DNA from: JAUMBM01 sp964645715 | Lineage (GTDB): Bacteria > Bacteroidota > Bacteroidia > Chitinophagales > Saprospiraceae | NCBI GenBank assembly: GCA_964645715.1 | Contig: CAZYAO010000004.1 | Coordinates: 1 to 64,000 of the forward strand | Reading direction: 5' to 3' | DNA length: 64,000 nucleotides | Shown here: positions 1 to 7,655 of the stretch, piece after piece | Layout of the letters: each line of letters opens with the position of its first letter | How positions within the stretch are numbered: position 1 is the stretch's first letter | The notes under the pieces: generated by a model | Told to the model about the DNA's origin: nothing | The model's input: only the letters and a program-made list of their open reading frames with translations | Database searches by the model: none | Translations under genes and position numbers: made by a program

Positions 1-1075
1 GCCATTGACGACAAAGTTGCCGCAACCCCTGTTCATCCATGTCGCTTACATCAACGCCACTGTATTCCCGTATAGCATCGTACATACTCAGTCGGCGATA
101 TGGACCGGCAAAGTTAATCTCATGACCGTCGTAGGCTACCACCGTACTACCCGTAACCTCGCGCACGATCGTCTCCAGGCAATCCTCTACCATGCTCATC
201 ATCCAATGATAGTCCTTGTAGGCTACATAGATTTCCATGGATGTAAACTCAGGATTGTGGGTACGATCCATACCTTCATTCCGAAACATCTTTCCGATTT
301 CATACACCCCCTCGAAGCCCCCAACGATCAGTCGCTTGAGATACAGTTCATTGGCAATACGCAAGTACAATTCCATGTCGAGCGTATTATGGTGGGTAAC
401 GAACGGTCTTGCTGCCGCTCCGCCATGGATTGGCTGAAGTACCGGCGTCTCTACCTCTAACCACCCTTGGGCATCAAAATAACGGCGCATAGCCGAGATA
501 AGCCGGCTTCGACGCAGAAAAATATCTTTTACCTGCGGATTGACAATCAGGTCTACATACCGCTGCCGATAGCGCTGCTCGGCATCGGTGAATGCATCGT
601 ATACATTGCCTGCTTCGTCCCGCTTCACCACAGGCAGGGGACGGAGAGACTTGCTGAGTACCGTCAGCGAGTGTACATGCACCGTGATTTCACCTGTTTT
701 AGTCACAAAAGCACTACCCTTGATCCCGATGAAGTCTCCAATATCCAGTAGTTTTTTGAACACTTCATTGTAGAGCGATTTATCCTCGCCCGGCGCAATT
801 TCATCCCGGGAAATGTACAGCTGAATCCTGCCGGTACTGTCCATCAACTCAGCAAATGAAGCTTTGCCCATAACCCGGCTGCTCATCAACCGGCCAGCCA
901 TCACTACCTCCTGAAAATTTACTGCCTGACCTTCCTCACTGATGACCAAACCCTGCTGGATTTCCGCCGCGTAGGCGTTAACAGGAAAAGCTTCGGCCGG
1001 ATATGGTTCAATACCCAGCTCTCGCATCTTCTTCAGGTTTTCCCTGCGCACGAGCTCTTGTTCACTTAAATGCAT
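1..1075 (-). CDS. lysS: Lysyl-tRNA synthetase, class II (5' part, runs off the window)
   Basis: Charges tRNA-Lys with lysine using ATP, in the cytoplasm. About 358 of the roughly 500-570 residues expected for the family are present; the C-terminal part, including class II motif 3, lies beyond the left edge. Visible are an N-terminal OB-fold anticodon-binding region (about residues 60-165) and then the start of the catalytic domain. The class II motif 2 signature FRNEGMDRTHNPEF is clear. The start at 1075 gives MHLSEQELVRRENL, a usual N-terminus for the family, and lies about 33 bases from a good TAnnTTTG promoter box. It follows nosY on the same strand after a 205-base gap but should be transcribed on its own. 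The assignment is secure; only the end is missing. Confidence 0.97.
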   Translation of the reverse strand, partial: MHLSEQELVRRENLKKMRELGIEPYPAEAFPVNAYAAEIQQGLVISEEGQAVNFQEVVMAGRLMSSRVMGKASFAELMDSTGRIQLYISRDEIAPGEDKSLYNEVFKKLLDIGDFIGIKGSAFVTKTGEITVHVHSLTVLSKSLRPLPVVKRDEAGNVYDAFTDAEQRYRQRYVDLIVNPQVKDIFLRRSRLISAMRRYFDAQGWLEVETPVLQPIHGGAAARPFVTHHNTLDMELYLRIANELYLKRLIVGGFEGVYEIGKMFRNEGMDRTHNPEFTSMEIYVAYKDYHWMMSMVEDCLETIVREVTGSTVVAYDGHEINFAGPYRRLSMYDAIREYSGVDVSDMDEQGLRQLCRQW

Positions 1076-1108
1076 GCCGCTTGTTTTTTGGCTAAACAAA
1101 TTTCAGCG

Positions 1109-1116
1109 CAAAGTTA
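1109..1116 (-). promoter_or_regulatory. Bacteroidota -7 promoter box for lysS
   Basis: On the minus strand this reads TAACTTTG, an exact match to the Bacteroidota -7 consensus TAnnTTTG, placed about 33 bases before the lysS start. I see no convincing -33 TTTG element. The 205-base gap 1076-1280 otherwise holds nothing I recognise. Confidence 0.5.
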
Positions 1117-1280
1117 TTCCCATTATGCTTAAAAATAGGTCTTGTGAAATATTATTTTGTGCCAAAAAATCCTTGATGCTACTTTCCCGTATACCTTACT
1201 CCCCAATATTCCCCTGCAAAGTCCGTACAGCAACACTGCAGCCCCTCCGGAAGCATACCGCAGCCATTCATCGCGCCAGG

Positions 1281-2048
1281 CTACACGTCCTTGCGCAAAA
1301 ATACCTGCCGCGCATACCACATTGGCAGCAACAACCACAGCAATAAAACCAGCATAGCCAGCAGCATTCCTTTGGTGCTCCCCAGCAATTGCTGAAAAAA
1401 AGCCCCTGTATACCCCATCAGGGCAGCCACATCCAACTGCATCAATACTACAATCCGGGCCAGATCTACAGGGTTCAACACAACCAGCCCCAGTATTGGT
1501 TTTTCCAGTGGGTAGTCACTAAAGCTGTATACTATATAGAGAATCAACCCATCGTAAATGAGTGAAAAAAATATCCAGAACAACATGGCCAGCCCGATAG
1601 CCTTGGCCTTATCGCGCGTAAGTACTGCTGCTAAAAAGGCGAGTGCAGTGAAAATCAGACTTAGTACCACGGCTGTTCCCAACAGCCATAAAAGCCGTTC
1701 GTCTGCCCCCCACAACAACATAGGAAGCCCCACGCCCGCCACTACCGCCAGACTGAGACTGCTGCCCACCGCCACTACCTGACTCATAAATACCGTCTGT
1801 CGGTTTATTGGCTGTGCCAGCATCAGCTCCATGAACTCGTAACTGTTGTAGTAATAAATTGTTGCATAAACAGCACTGATGAGCGGACTGATTAGCAGTA
1901 AAACGTTCAGCAGACTGAGTACCATCTTGTCCATGTCACTGTCCACCTGATACAGCGCTGTGGTCATCGCCAACAAAAACAGCATATACAGCAGTACAAA
2001 ACGCGATTTAATTATACTTAAAAAACTATATTTTATCAACTTAAACAT
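1281..2048 (-). CDS. nosY: NosY, ABC-type permease of the nos copper/sulfur maturation system
   Basis: Inner-membrane permease subunit that with NosF forms an ABC transporter needed for assembling the CuZ centre of N2O reductase; its substrate is thought to be a sulfur species passed towards NosD. The 255-residue product has about six hydrophobic segments: one near residues 12-35, others near 45-70, 95-125, 130-160 and 165-195, and one at the C-terminus. This matches ABC-2 type permeases of the NosY family. It is the last gene of the nos run and begins 15 bases after the nosF stop, so translational coupling is likely. Identity rests on membrane topology plus position directly after nosD-nosF; sequence conservation in NosY is low. 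Confidence 0.88.
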   Translation of the reverse strand: MFKLIKYSFLSIIKSRFVLLYMLFLLAMTTALYQVDSDMDKMVLSLLNVLLLISPLISAVYATIYYYNSYEFMELMLAQPINRQTVFMSQVVAVGSSLSLAVVAGVGLPMLLWGADERLLWLLGTAVVLSLIFTALAFLAAVLTRDKAKAIGLAMLFWIFFSLIYDGLILYIVYSFSDYPLEKPILGLVVLNPVDLARIVVLMQLDVAALMGYTGAFFQQLLGSTKGMLLAMLVLLLWLLLPMWYARQVFLRKDV

Positions 2049-2063
2049 AGCAATTAATTTATG

Positions 2064-2786
2064 TTATAGACAATTCAACACCTGCCCCTGCAGAATACGC
2101 GCAATAGCTGCACCAAATTTTTGCTCCTGCGTTTCTTCCTTCAGGGCAGCAATCGACTGGTTGTATACAATACGGCTGTCATTGATATAGACAGCATGGT
2201 CGGTGAGTTCTTCCAGTTCGCTCAATATATGCGATGTAATCACAAAAAGCTTACCGGCCGATCGTTCTCTGCCAATCTTATCTTTCAGTACTTCAACAGC
2301 CAGCGGATCGAGCCCGGCAGTTGGCTCATCAAGAATATACACGACAGGCCTGAACATAAATGCCAGCGCGGCACTTACCTTTTGCCTTGTTCCGCCGCTC
2401 AGGCTGTGCATCTCCTTGTGCAGCAGCCGATCCAGTCCAAAAGCATAAACAAGCTCCTCATCCAGCCCCTCACGGCTACCCGCACGCAGATTTTTCATCA
2501 TGTCGAGCAGCTGCCCAATTTTTATATTGTCAGGATAACAGCCAATCTGCGGCATATAGCCGATCTGGCTGCGATAGGCCCACTGCCCGGCAATAGGTTG
2601 TCCTGCAAACACTATGCTGCCACTATCCGGAATGACCAAGCCAAGCATACTTTTTATCAGGGTTGTTTTTCCCGAACCATTGGGGCCCATGAGGGCATAA
2701 GATGTATGGGACTGAAAAGACAGCTCAAAGTCCTGCAGTACCTGCAGACTCCCAAAGCGCTTGTTCAGTTTGTGAATACCGATCAT
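2064..2786 (-). CDS. nosF: NosF, ABC transporter ATP-binding protein
   Basis: Cytoplasmic ATPase of the NosDFY transporter that matures the copper-sulfide centre of N2O reductase. At 240 residues it is a single ABC domain with Walker A GPNGSGKTT (about residues 34-42), the signature region LSGGTRQKV and Walker B VVYILDEPTAGLDP, followed by a switch histidine (ITSH). The start at 2786 (MIGIHKLNKRFGS) is needed to keep the first beta strand of the ABC fold, so the gene overlaps the 3' end of nosD by 62 bases in another frame. It ends 15 bases before nosY. The family and the position make the call firm. Confidence 0.93.
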   Translation of the reverse strand: MIGIHKLNKRFGSLQVLQDFELSFQSHTSYALMGPNGSGKTTLIKSMLGLVIPDSGSIVFAGQPIAGQWAYRSQIGYMPQIGCYPDNIKIGQLLDMMKNLRAGSREGLDEELVYAFGLDRLLHKEMHSLSGGTRQKVSAALAFMFRPVVYILDEPTAGLDPLAVEVLKDKIGRERSAGKLFVITSHILSELEELTDHAVYINDSRIVYNQSIAALKEETQEQKFGAAIARILQGQVLNCL

Positions 2787-4029
2787 ATTTCCTCATTTTG
2801 GGTTGTTCATCTTTCATATTCTCCGGACTGATGGCGGGCAGTACTCGCTCTGCACGATCCAGCAGGCTCACCAACAGGCTGCGCAATAGTACCACCGCAG
2901 GTGGAATACGCTCAATGATAATACTATACAGACTTATGGGCCGATACGGCACGTCACCATAGCCATTACCATCCAAATCATATCCTTCGTACTTATCCCA
3001 GTAATTCTGCGCCAGCTGATTAAGCACAACACTGCCATTGGTCGTCACATCAAAGGTATTGGCAACAAAATCATTGTACCTGAATTCATTGTTGTCACAG
3101 CTAGCCATCAGTTTAACGGCTGCCCCGTTTCGATTAAAAAGGTTGCCTGTCAGCACATTGCGATTAGATCCCTCCATATAGATCCCCGTTGTATTGGCTA
3201 CAAAACGATTGCCAACAATTTTGCTGTCGGTAATATCCTTGAGCAACAACCCGTAAGCGGAAGCGCCCTGATTTGCCTGAAAGAGGTTATCCTCCATATG
3301 CACCCTTCTCGTATACATGACAGCTACACCCGCTCCATTGGAGCGAAATATATTGCGGAGATACGCATTTTCATGACTAAACATAAAGTGCAGGCCATAA
3401 CGCTTATTGCCAACCACCACATTGTCTTTACACTGAGTCTGGGTAACAAACTCCAGATAAATACCATCGCGATGGCCCTCGACATAATTACCTTCAATTT
3501 CATTGTGATGGCACTTCCACAAGTGGATACCGTTGCCTGTTTGAAACTCTTTTAAAGCATTTGTTTTCAACTTATTATTCCTAACCCTATTGTAAGAAGA
3601 GTTAGAAAAATGGATACCAAAGAATGTATGCTCCAGTTCATTGTCTTCAACAATACAGTGCGTGGCATCAAAAAATTTGATACCAGCCGGATCGTCCATC
3701 TGTGCTACGCCCGTATCGCGGATGACAAACCCACGGATATGTACGCAGTCTGCCGCCACAAGCAGTATATTACCCCGGCCGCCGCCGTCGAGTACAGGTC
3801 GCCCCACACCCAGCAGACTCAAAGGCTTGCGAATCGTCAGTTGGTGTACCCGATAGTGCCCCTTGTATACCAGCACCGTATCCCCCGCCGCCGCACGGTC
3901 AATAGCTGCTGCAACCGACTCCCCTGCACGTACCGTGTATTGGTGCGCCAGCAGGCTCATTGACGGCCACAGGCTAAATACCAACAGCGGCCACAGGCCG
4001 GCACCGAACTTATTAGCATTGTTGTTCAT
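2725..4029 (-). CDS. nosD: NosD, periplasmic copper-centre assembly protein
   Basis: Periplasmic accessory protein that works with NosFY to build the CuZ site of N2O reductase. The 434-residue product starts with a signal peptide (hydrophobic core around residues 11-26). A right-handed parallel beta-helix of the CASH type follows: short repeats rich in N-x-I/V-x-G-N such as VVGNKRYGLHF, IVGNRFVANTTG and VLTGNLFNRNGA from about residue 60 to 340. The C-terminal tail (about residues 395-434) is charged and overlaps the nosF start by 62 bases, which is longer than usual. It begins 39 bases after nosL. Length and fold match NosD; the extended tail is the only oddity. Confidence 0.93.
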   Translation of the reverse strand: MNNNANKFGAGLWPLLVFSLWPSMSLLAHQYTVRAGESVAAAIDRAAAGDTVLVYKGHYRVHQLTIRKPLSLLGVGRPVLDGGGRGNILLVAADCVHIRGFVIRDTGVAQMDDPAGIKFFDATHCIVEDNELEHTFFGIHFSNSSYNRVRNNKLKTNALKEFQTGNGIHLWKCHHNEIEGNYVEGHRDGIYLEFVTQTQCKDNVVVGNKRYGLHFMFSHENAYLRNIFRSNGAGVAVMYTRRVHMEDNLFQANQGASAYGLLLKDITDSKIVGNRFVANTTGIYMEGSNRNVLTGNLFNRNGAAVKLMASCDNNEFRYNDFVANTFDVTTNGSVVLNQLAQNYWDKYEGYDLDGNGYGDVPYRPISLYSIIIERIPPAVVLLRSLLVSLLDRAERVLPAISPENMKDEQPKMRKYDRYSQTEQALWESAGTAGL

Positions 4030-4068
4030 ATACCCGTTTCTGTTTGTGAATGTCTGCCCGACAGCAAT

Positions 4069-4509
4069 TTATTTAAATTGTGTAAGTACTTCCGGCCAGC
4101 GCAGATATACGCCTTTGTATTGGGCACCATACGCCTCCATATCCTCCCGGCTTGCGAATGCAGCCAGCTGGCTGGCCATAGGACTTCGTATTTCTTCGGA
4201 GTGTACATAATGTGCCGAGCGGGCGTCGATCAGCACCTGCCCCCGTTTGTGGTCAACAACCAATATCTGCGCTGCAGCTGCTGTATGCCCGGAAGCTTCC
4301 TCCAGATACCCCACCAGACAGTTGAGGTCATCAAATACGAGCACCTTACCTGTATTTGTCACAATTTCAGCCCCAAAGAGGGGATCCATCAGGGTCATTT
4401 TGCAGTGATGGCACATATCAACACCAAAATGTATGGCCCGGGGCTCGGTACTGCAGGCAAATGCGAGGCTGGCCAGCAGTAGTTGCCAATACACAGCTAT
4501 CTTTTTCAT
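4069..4509 (-). CDS. nosL: NosL, copper chaperone lipoprotein
   Basis: Outer or inner membrane-anchored Cu(I)-binding lipoprotein that delivers copper to apo-NosZ. The 146-residue precursor has a lipoprotein signal (LLLASLAFAC, predicted lipidated Cys at about residue 19). Next comes the NosL signature DMCHHCKM, in which the Cys and Met residues are the expected Cu(I) ligands. The NosL/MerB-like fold fills the rest. Its start overlaps the stop of the preceding membrane-protein gene by four bases, so the two are translationally coupled. It is followed by nosD, the usual order in Bacteroidota nos clusters. Confidence 0.92.
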   Translation of the reverse strand: MKKIAVYWQLLLASLAFACSTEPRAIHFGVDMCHHCKMTLMDPLFGAEIVTNTGKVLVFDDLNCLVGYLEEASGHTAAAAQILVVDHKRGQVLIDARSAHYVHSEEIRSPMASQLAAFASREDMEAYGAQYKGVYLRWPEVLTQFK

Positions 4510-5081
4510 GCTTTTTGGCTTTTTTGTTCAAAAATCAGCACCCCAACTACCAGTAGCACACTCAGCAGCATGATCCAGCCGCCTGTATCAGGCCCCGAGT
4601 AGGCAAGAAAATTCAGCAGTTCTTTATATCCCAGCAGGGGCGGCTGGTAGCTCATACCTGGTACTTTGATGGCTGCCGCAGGATCCAGGTTGTGGCCATA
4701 ATCATAGCCCCAACGGTACATATCATACATCACCCATACCCCCAACAACAGCAGGCTGCCCAAAAAAGCGAACACACCTGCTTTTTTTCCCCACAAAGCC
4801 GCCCCCACACCCAGCAAAATCAATCCTGCCAACACTTTAGAGAGGTAGACGAACTCGGGGAACATCGCTTCCTCAATATGCTTCATGCCGATATAGTGGT
4901 TCAGGCCATTGATGGTATCAACATCGCCCGACAGCCGGTTTACCCATATCTGCATACCCAAGCCTTCGGGGTACTGCGGAGCCCACAACAGTATCTGCCA
5001 GAGCGGCATATAAAAGCAGGCGACCAGCGCCAGGGCTGCCAGCAGCAGCCCGATGCGCGAAAGGTGCTTAATCGTTTTCAT
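4506..5081 (-). CDS. nos-cluster membrane protein of unknown function
   Basis: A 191-residue integral membrane protein with about four transmembrane segments: near residues 10-33, 80-100, 104-124 and 168-185. A soluble loop of about 45 residues follows the first segment and contains GMKHIEEAMFPEF; there are also PGMSYQPPLLGYKEL and a short C-terminal tail. It lies between nosZ and nosL and overlaps nosL by four bases, so a role in N2O reductase maturation or electron supply is inferred from context only. I know of proteins of this kind in clade II nos clusters but cannot give it an accepted name. His and Met residues around the loop (NHYIGMKHIEEAMF) could bind copper; this is speculation. Confidence 0.75.
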   Translation of the reverse strand: MKTIKHLSRIGLLLAALALVACFYMPLWQILLWAPQYPEGLGMQIWVNRLSGDVDTINGLNHYIGMKHIEEAMFPEFVYLSKVLAGLILLGVGAALWGKKAGVFAFLGSLLLLGVWVMYDMYRWGYDYGHNLDPAAAIKVPGMSYQPPLLGYKELLNFLAYSGPDTGGWIMLLSVLLVVGVLIFEQKSQKA

Positions 5082-5099
5082 ATTTTTTTGGAAAAATGT

Positions 5100-5145
5100 G
5101 TGCCACAGCTGCCGGGGACTAAGCCCCGGACAGCTTGTGGGGCAC
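5100..5145. other. Strong intercistronic hairpin after nosZ
   Basis: A 46-base inverted repeat with two or three small bulges, a perfect GC-rich inner stem (CCGGGG/CCCCGG) and a six-base loop. It sits 17 bases after the nosZ stop and 18 bases before the next nos gene. There is no clean U-run next to it, so a processing or mRNA-stability element that raises nosZ over its maturation genes fits better than a full terminator. Confidence 0.6.
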
Positions 5146-5162
5146 TGTAAAAAATCCTGACG

Positions 5163-7118
5163 CTACTGGGGTTCTCCCGTAGAATAACTGATGGGCACAT
5201 TGCTACCGGCAGGTGATACCCGCAGGTATCCCTGCATCTCTTGGTGAAGCGCTGAGCAAAAGTCAGTACAATAGAAAGGATACACCCCTACCCTGGTCGG
5301 AACCCACTTGAGTGTTGATGTTTCTCCCGGCATGATGAGCAGTTCGGCTGTATTAGCACCTTTCACGGCAAAACCGTGCGGAACATCCCAGTCCTGCTCA
5401 AGGTTGGTTACGTGAAAGTACACCTCATCGCCCAATCGTATACCTTCAATATTATCGGGTCTGAAATTGGAACGAATCGTGGTCATATACACATGCACCT
5501 TGTTGCCCTCGCGCACCACTTTGGCACTACCCGCACCTGCCGTCACATACGGGTGTCTGTTTTTCTCCAGCGGGTAAATTTTTACCTGCCGGTCTTTGAT
5601 GAGGGAGGCAGGAAACGCTTCAGCGTAGTGGGGCTCCCCTATGGTCGGAAAATCGAGCAGCAGCTGCATCTTGTCCCCCGAAATATCATAAAGTTGGGCC
5701 GAATGTGCCAGTTCAGGCCCCGTAGGCAGGTAACGGTCTTTGGTAATCTTGTTGTAGGCAACCAGGTAGCGACCATGCGGCTTGCCCGTCGGGCCACCAG
5801 GGACCATCAGGTGACCTACGGAGTAGTAGGTCGGTACACGGTCAAGTACCTGCAGGCTCTTAAGATCCCATTTTACAACCTCCGAAGAGACAAAGAAAGA
5901 GGTATACGCATTGCCCCTGTCGTCAAACTCTGTATGCAATGGCCCCAGGCCTGGTTTTTCAACCTCACCGTGCAGCACACGCTCATATTTGAGTACCGGC
6001 ATACCGTCAATATCGCCCTCAAAGTCCTTATTTTCAATAGCTTCCAACATCTTTGAAAATGAAAATACCGGAATCACAGCGGCCAGCTTGCCACTGCCTA
6101 CAATGTACTCCCCACTGGGATCGGTATCACAGCCGTGGGGTGATTTAGGACACGGAATAAAGTACACGATGCCTTCCAGTTCACGCGGATCCAGCGTAAG
6201 AACCTCTTCCATGATTGTACTCTCGGCCGTATGCGTCTCCTCATTCCACACATTGTGGGCGTAGCGCGCAGGCGTTTTTCTTCCTTTACCCCGCGCTATA
6301 TATTCCTCCGCCTTTTTCCAGTTGACTGCCATGATGAAGTCCTTGTCTTTTTGGGATGCATTGACTTCCAGCAAGGTGTGTGCCTGCTCGGTATTGTAGC
6401 AAGAGAAGAAAAACCAACCATGCGATACCTTTTTACCTGCCCGCGCCAAGTCAAAATTGAAGGGCGGCGCCTCCAGCTGAAACGACAGATTCATACGACC
6501 CGTCTCCTGATTCACGCCGATAAAACTAATTGTCCCCCGGAAATTCTCCTTATAAGTACTAATGGGCACATCTTTTTCCCCGGTAGGCACACTAAAGCGC
6601 GTACCAGCCACCACATACTCGGTATTTTCTGTAATAAAAGGAGAAGAGTGGTTGCCAGCACTGTTGGGAAGTTCGAGGATCTCAACCGTCTTAAACTGGC
6701 TAAGGTCGACCCGCGCAATGCGCGGAGTGTTGTTGGCATTGCCAAAAGCCCAGCGGGCATCATGCTCCGCCTTGGTGGTACTGATGGCTATGTGGTGAAG
6801 ATCATCCCAGGGTACAAAACCATGCGCAGTATTGAGCATAGGCCTACTCTCTTCGTTGTAGCCCCAGCCATTTTCGGCATGCTGCGAAAATACGGGAACG
6901 ATCTTGAGAACGCGACCAGAAGGAAGACCCACAACACTCATTTGTCCGTTGAAGCCACCCGATACGATGTTATAAAACTCGTCATGCTGACCAGGTGCCA
7001 CATATACCTTAGCTGCTGCATCGCCACTGACCACACTGCCGGGTCCCTTGGGTTTGCATGCACTGCCTGCTACGAGCAGCAACAGCACCGCCCACAGCAT
7101 TAGTTGATTCGATTTCAT
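5163..7118 (-). CDS. nosZ: Nitrous oxide reductase NosZ, clade II (Sec-dependent)
   Basis: Terminal reductase of N2O respiration: N2O + 2 e- + 2 H+ gives N2 + H2O, in the periplasm. The 651-residue product has an N-terminal Sec-type or lipoprotein-like signal (LLLLVAGSACKP) and no twin-arginine motif, which is the mark of clade II enzymes. A seven-bladed propeller follows; histidines that probably bind CuZ are seen in DDLHHIAIS, KSPHGCDTDP and LGPLHTEFDD. The C-terminal cupredoxin domain carries the CuA motif CTDFCSALHQEM (C617, C621, H625, M628), with the first CuA His in VPHGFAVKG. It is preceded by a cytochrome c lipoprotein (38-base gap) and followed by maturation genes. All copper-site motifs appear intact, so an active enzyme is expected. 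Confidence 0.97.
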   Translation of the reverse strand: MKSNQLMLWAVLLLLVAGSACKPKGPGSVVSGDAAAKVYVAPGQHDEFYNIVSGGFNGQMSVVGLPSGRVLKIVPVFSQHAENGWGYNEESRPMLNTAHGFVPWDDLHHIAISTTKAEHDARWAFGNANNTPRIARVDLSQFKTVEILELPNSAGNHSSPFITENTEYVVAGTRFSVPTGEKDVPISTYKENFRGTISFIGVNQETGRMNLSFQLEAPPFNFDLARAGKKVSHGWFFFSCYNTEQAHTLLEVNASQKDKDFIMAVNWKKAEEYIARGKGRKTPARYAHNVWNEETHTAESTIMEEVLTLDPRELEGIVYFIPCPKSPHGCDTDPSGEYIVGSGKLAAVIPVFSFSKMLEAIENKDFEGDIDGMPVLKYERVLHGEVEKPGLGPLHTEFDDRGNAYTSFFVSSEVVKWDLKSLQVLDRVPTYYSVGHLMVPGGPTGKPHGRYLVAYNKITKDRYLPTGPELAHSAQLYDISGDKMQLLLDFPTIGEPHYAEAFPASLIKDRQVKIYPLEKNRHPYVTAGAGSAKVVREGNKVHVYMTTIRSNFRPDNIEGIRLGDEVYFHVTNLEQDWDVPHGFAVKGANTAELLIMPGETSTLKWVPTRVGVYPFYCTDFCSALHQEMQGYLRVSPAGSNVPISYSTGEPQ

Positions 7119-7156
7119 AATGCCTTTGTTTGAATTAGAAAGAGAGAATATATACC

Positions 7157-7651
7157 TTATTTGACAAGCGCACCGTCTTTGCTGCCGGCTGTCGCTACAT
7201 CATTCTGGCGAAGAAATTCGAGCAGGTCACGGGCATCGCCAATGCTCACATTCTGGTTGGGCATGCGGGTAAGGCACTCCTCCAGCAGCTTCTGTGCCGT
7301 AGGGTCCTCATCCAGCATCACATCCGTATTGGTAATCATGTTCATGATCCACTCCGGTGCACGACGATTGGTGATGCCGCTAAAACCCGGGCCTACAACC
7401 CGCTTATCAGTTGTCAAATGGCAAGCCGAACACTTCATGTCATAGATACCCTTACCCCGATTCGACATAGCCTCATCTATGGATTCTTCCACATGCACAT
7501 TCCTGATTTCCCCGATACCCTTTGGATCGGGCGCTGTCGCTGCCGGTGCTACCGTTGCTGCAGACCCCGCAGCGGAAGAAGAGGCATCACTTCCGCAGCC
7601 CGCATACAGGACTGCCAATGCTGCGAATGCCATTAATAATACCTTTTTCAT
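7157..7651 (-). CDS. Cytochrome c lipoprotein of the nos cluster
   Basis: A 164-residue monohaem c-type cytochrome, probably an electron donor to NosZ. It starts with a lipoprotein signal (FAALAVLYAGCG, lipidated Cys at about residue 19). A low-complexity Ala/Ser/Pro linker of about 25 residues would let the haem domain reach away from the membrane. The haem motif CSACH is at residues 74-78, and Met130 in TRMPNQN is the likely sixth ligand. The gene starts only a few bases after the stop of the heme-copper-oxidase-like gene and ends 38 bases before nosZ, which supports co-transcription. Cytochromes of this type are regular members of clade II nos clusters; direct donation to NosZ is inferred. 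Confidence 0.9.
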   Translation of the reverse strand: MKKVLLMAFAALAVLYAGCGSDASSSAAGSAATVAPAATAPDPKGIGEIRNVHVEESIDEAMSNRGKGIYDMKCSACHLTTDKRVVGPGFSGITNRRAPEWIMNMITNTDVMLDEDPTAQKLLEECLTRMPNQNVSIGDARDLLEFLRQNDVATAGSKDGALVK

Positions 7652-7655
7652 TGAT

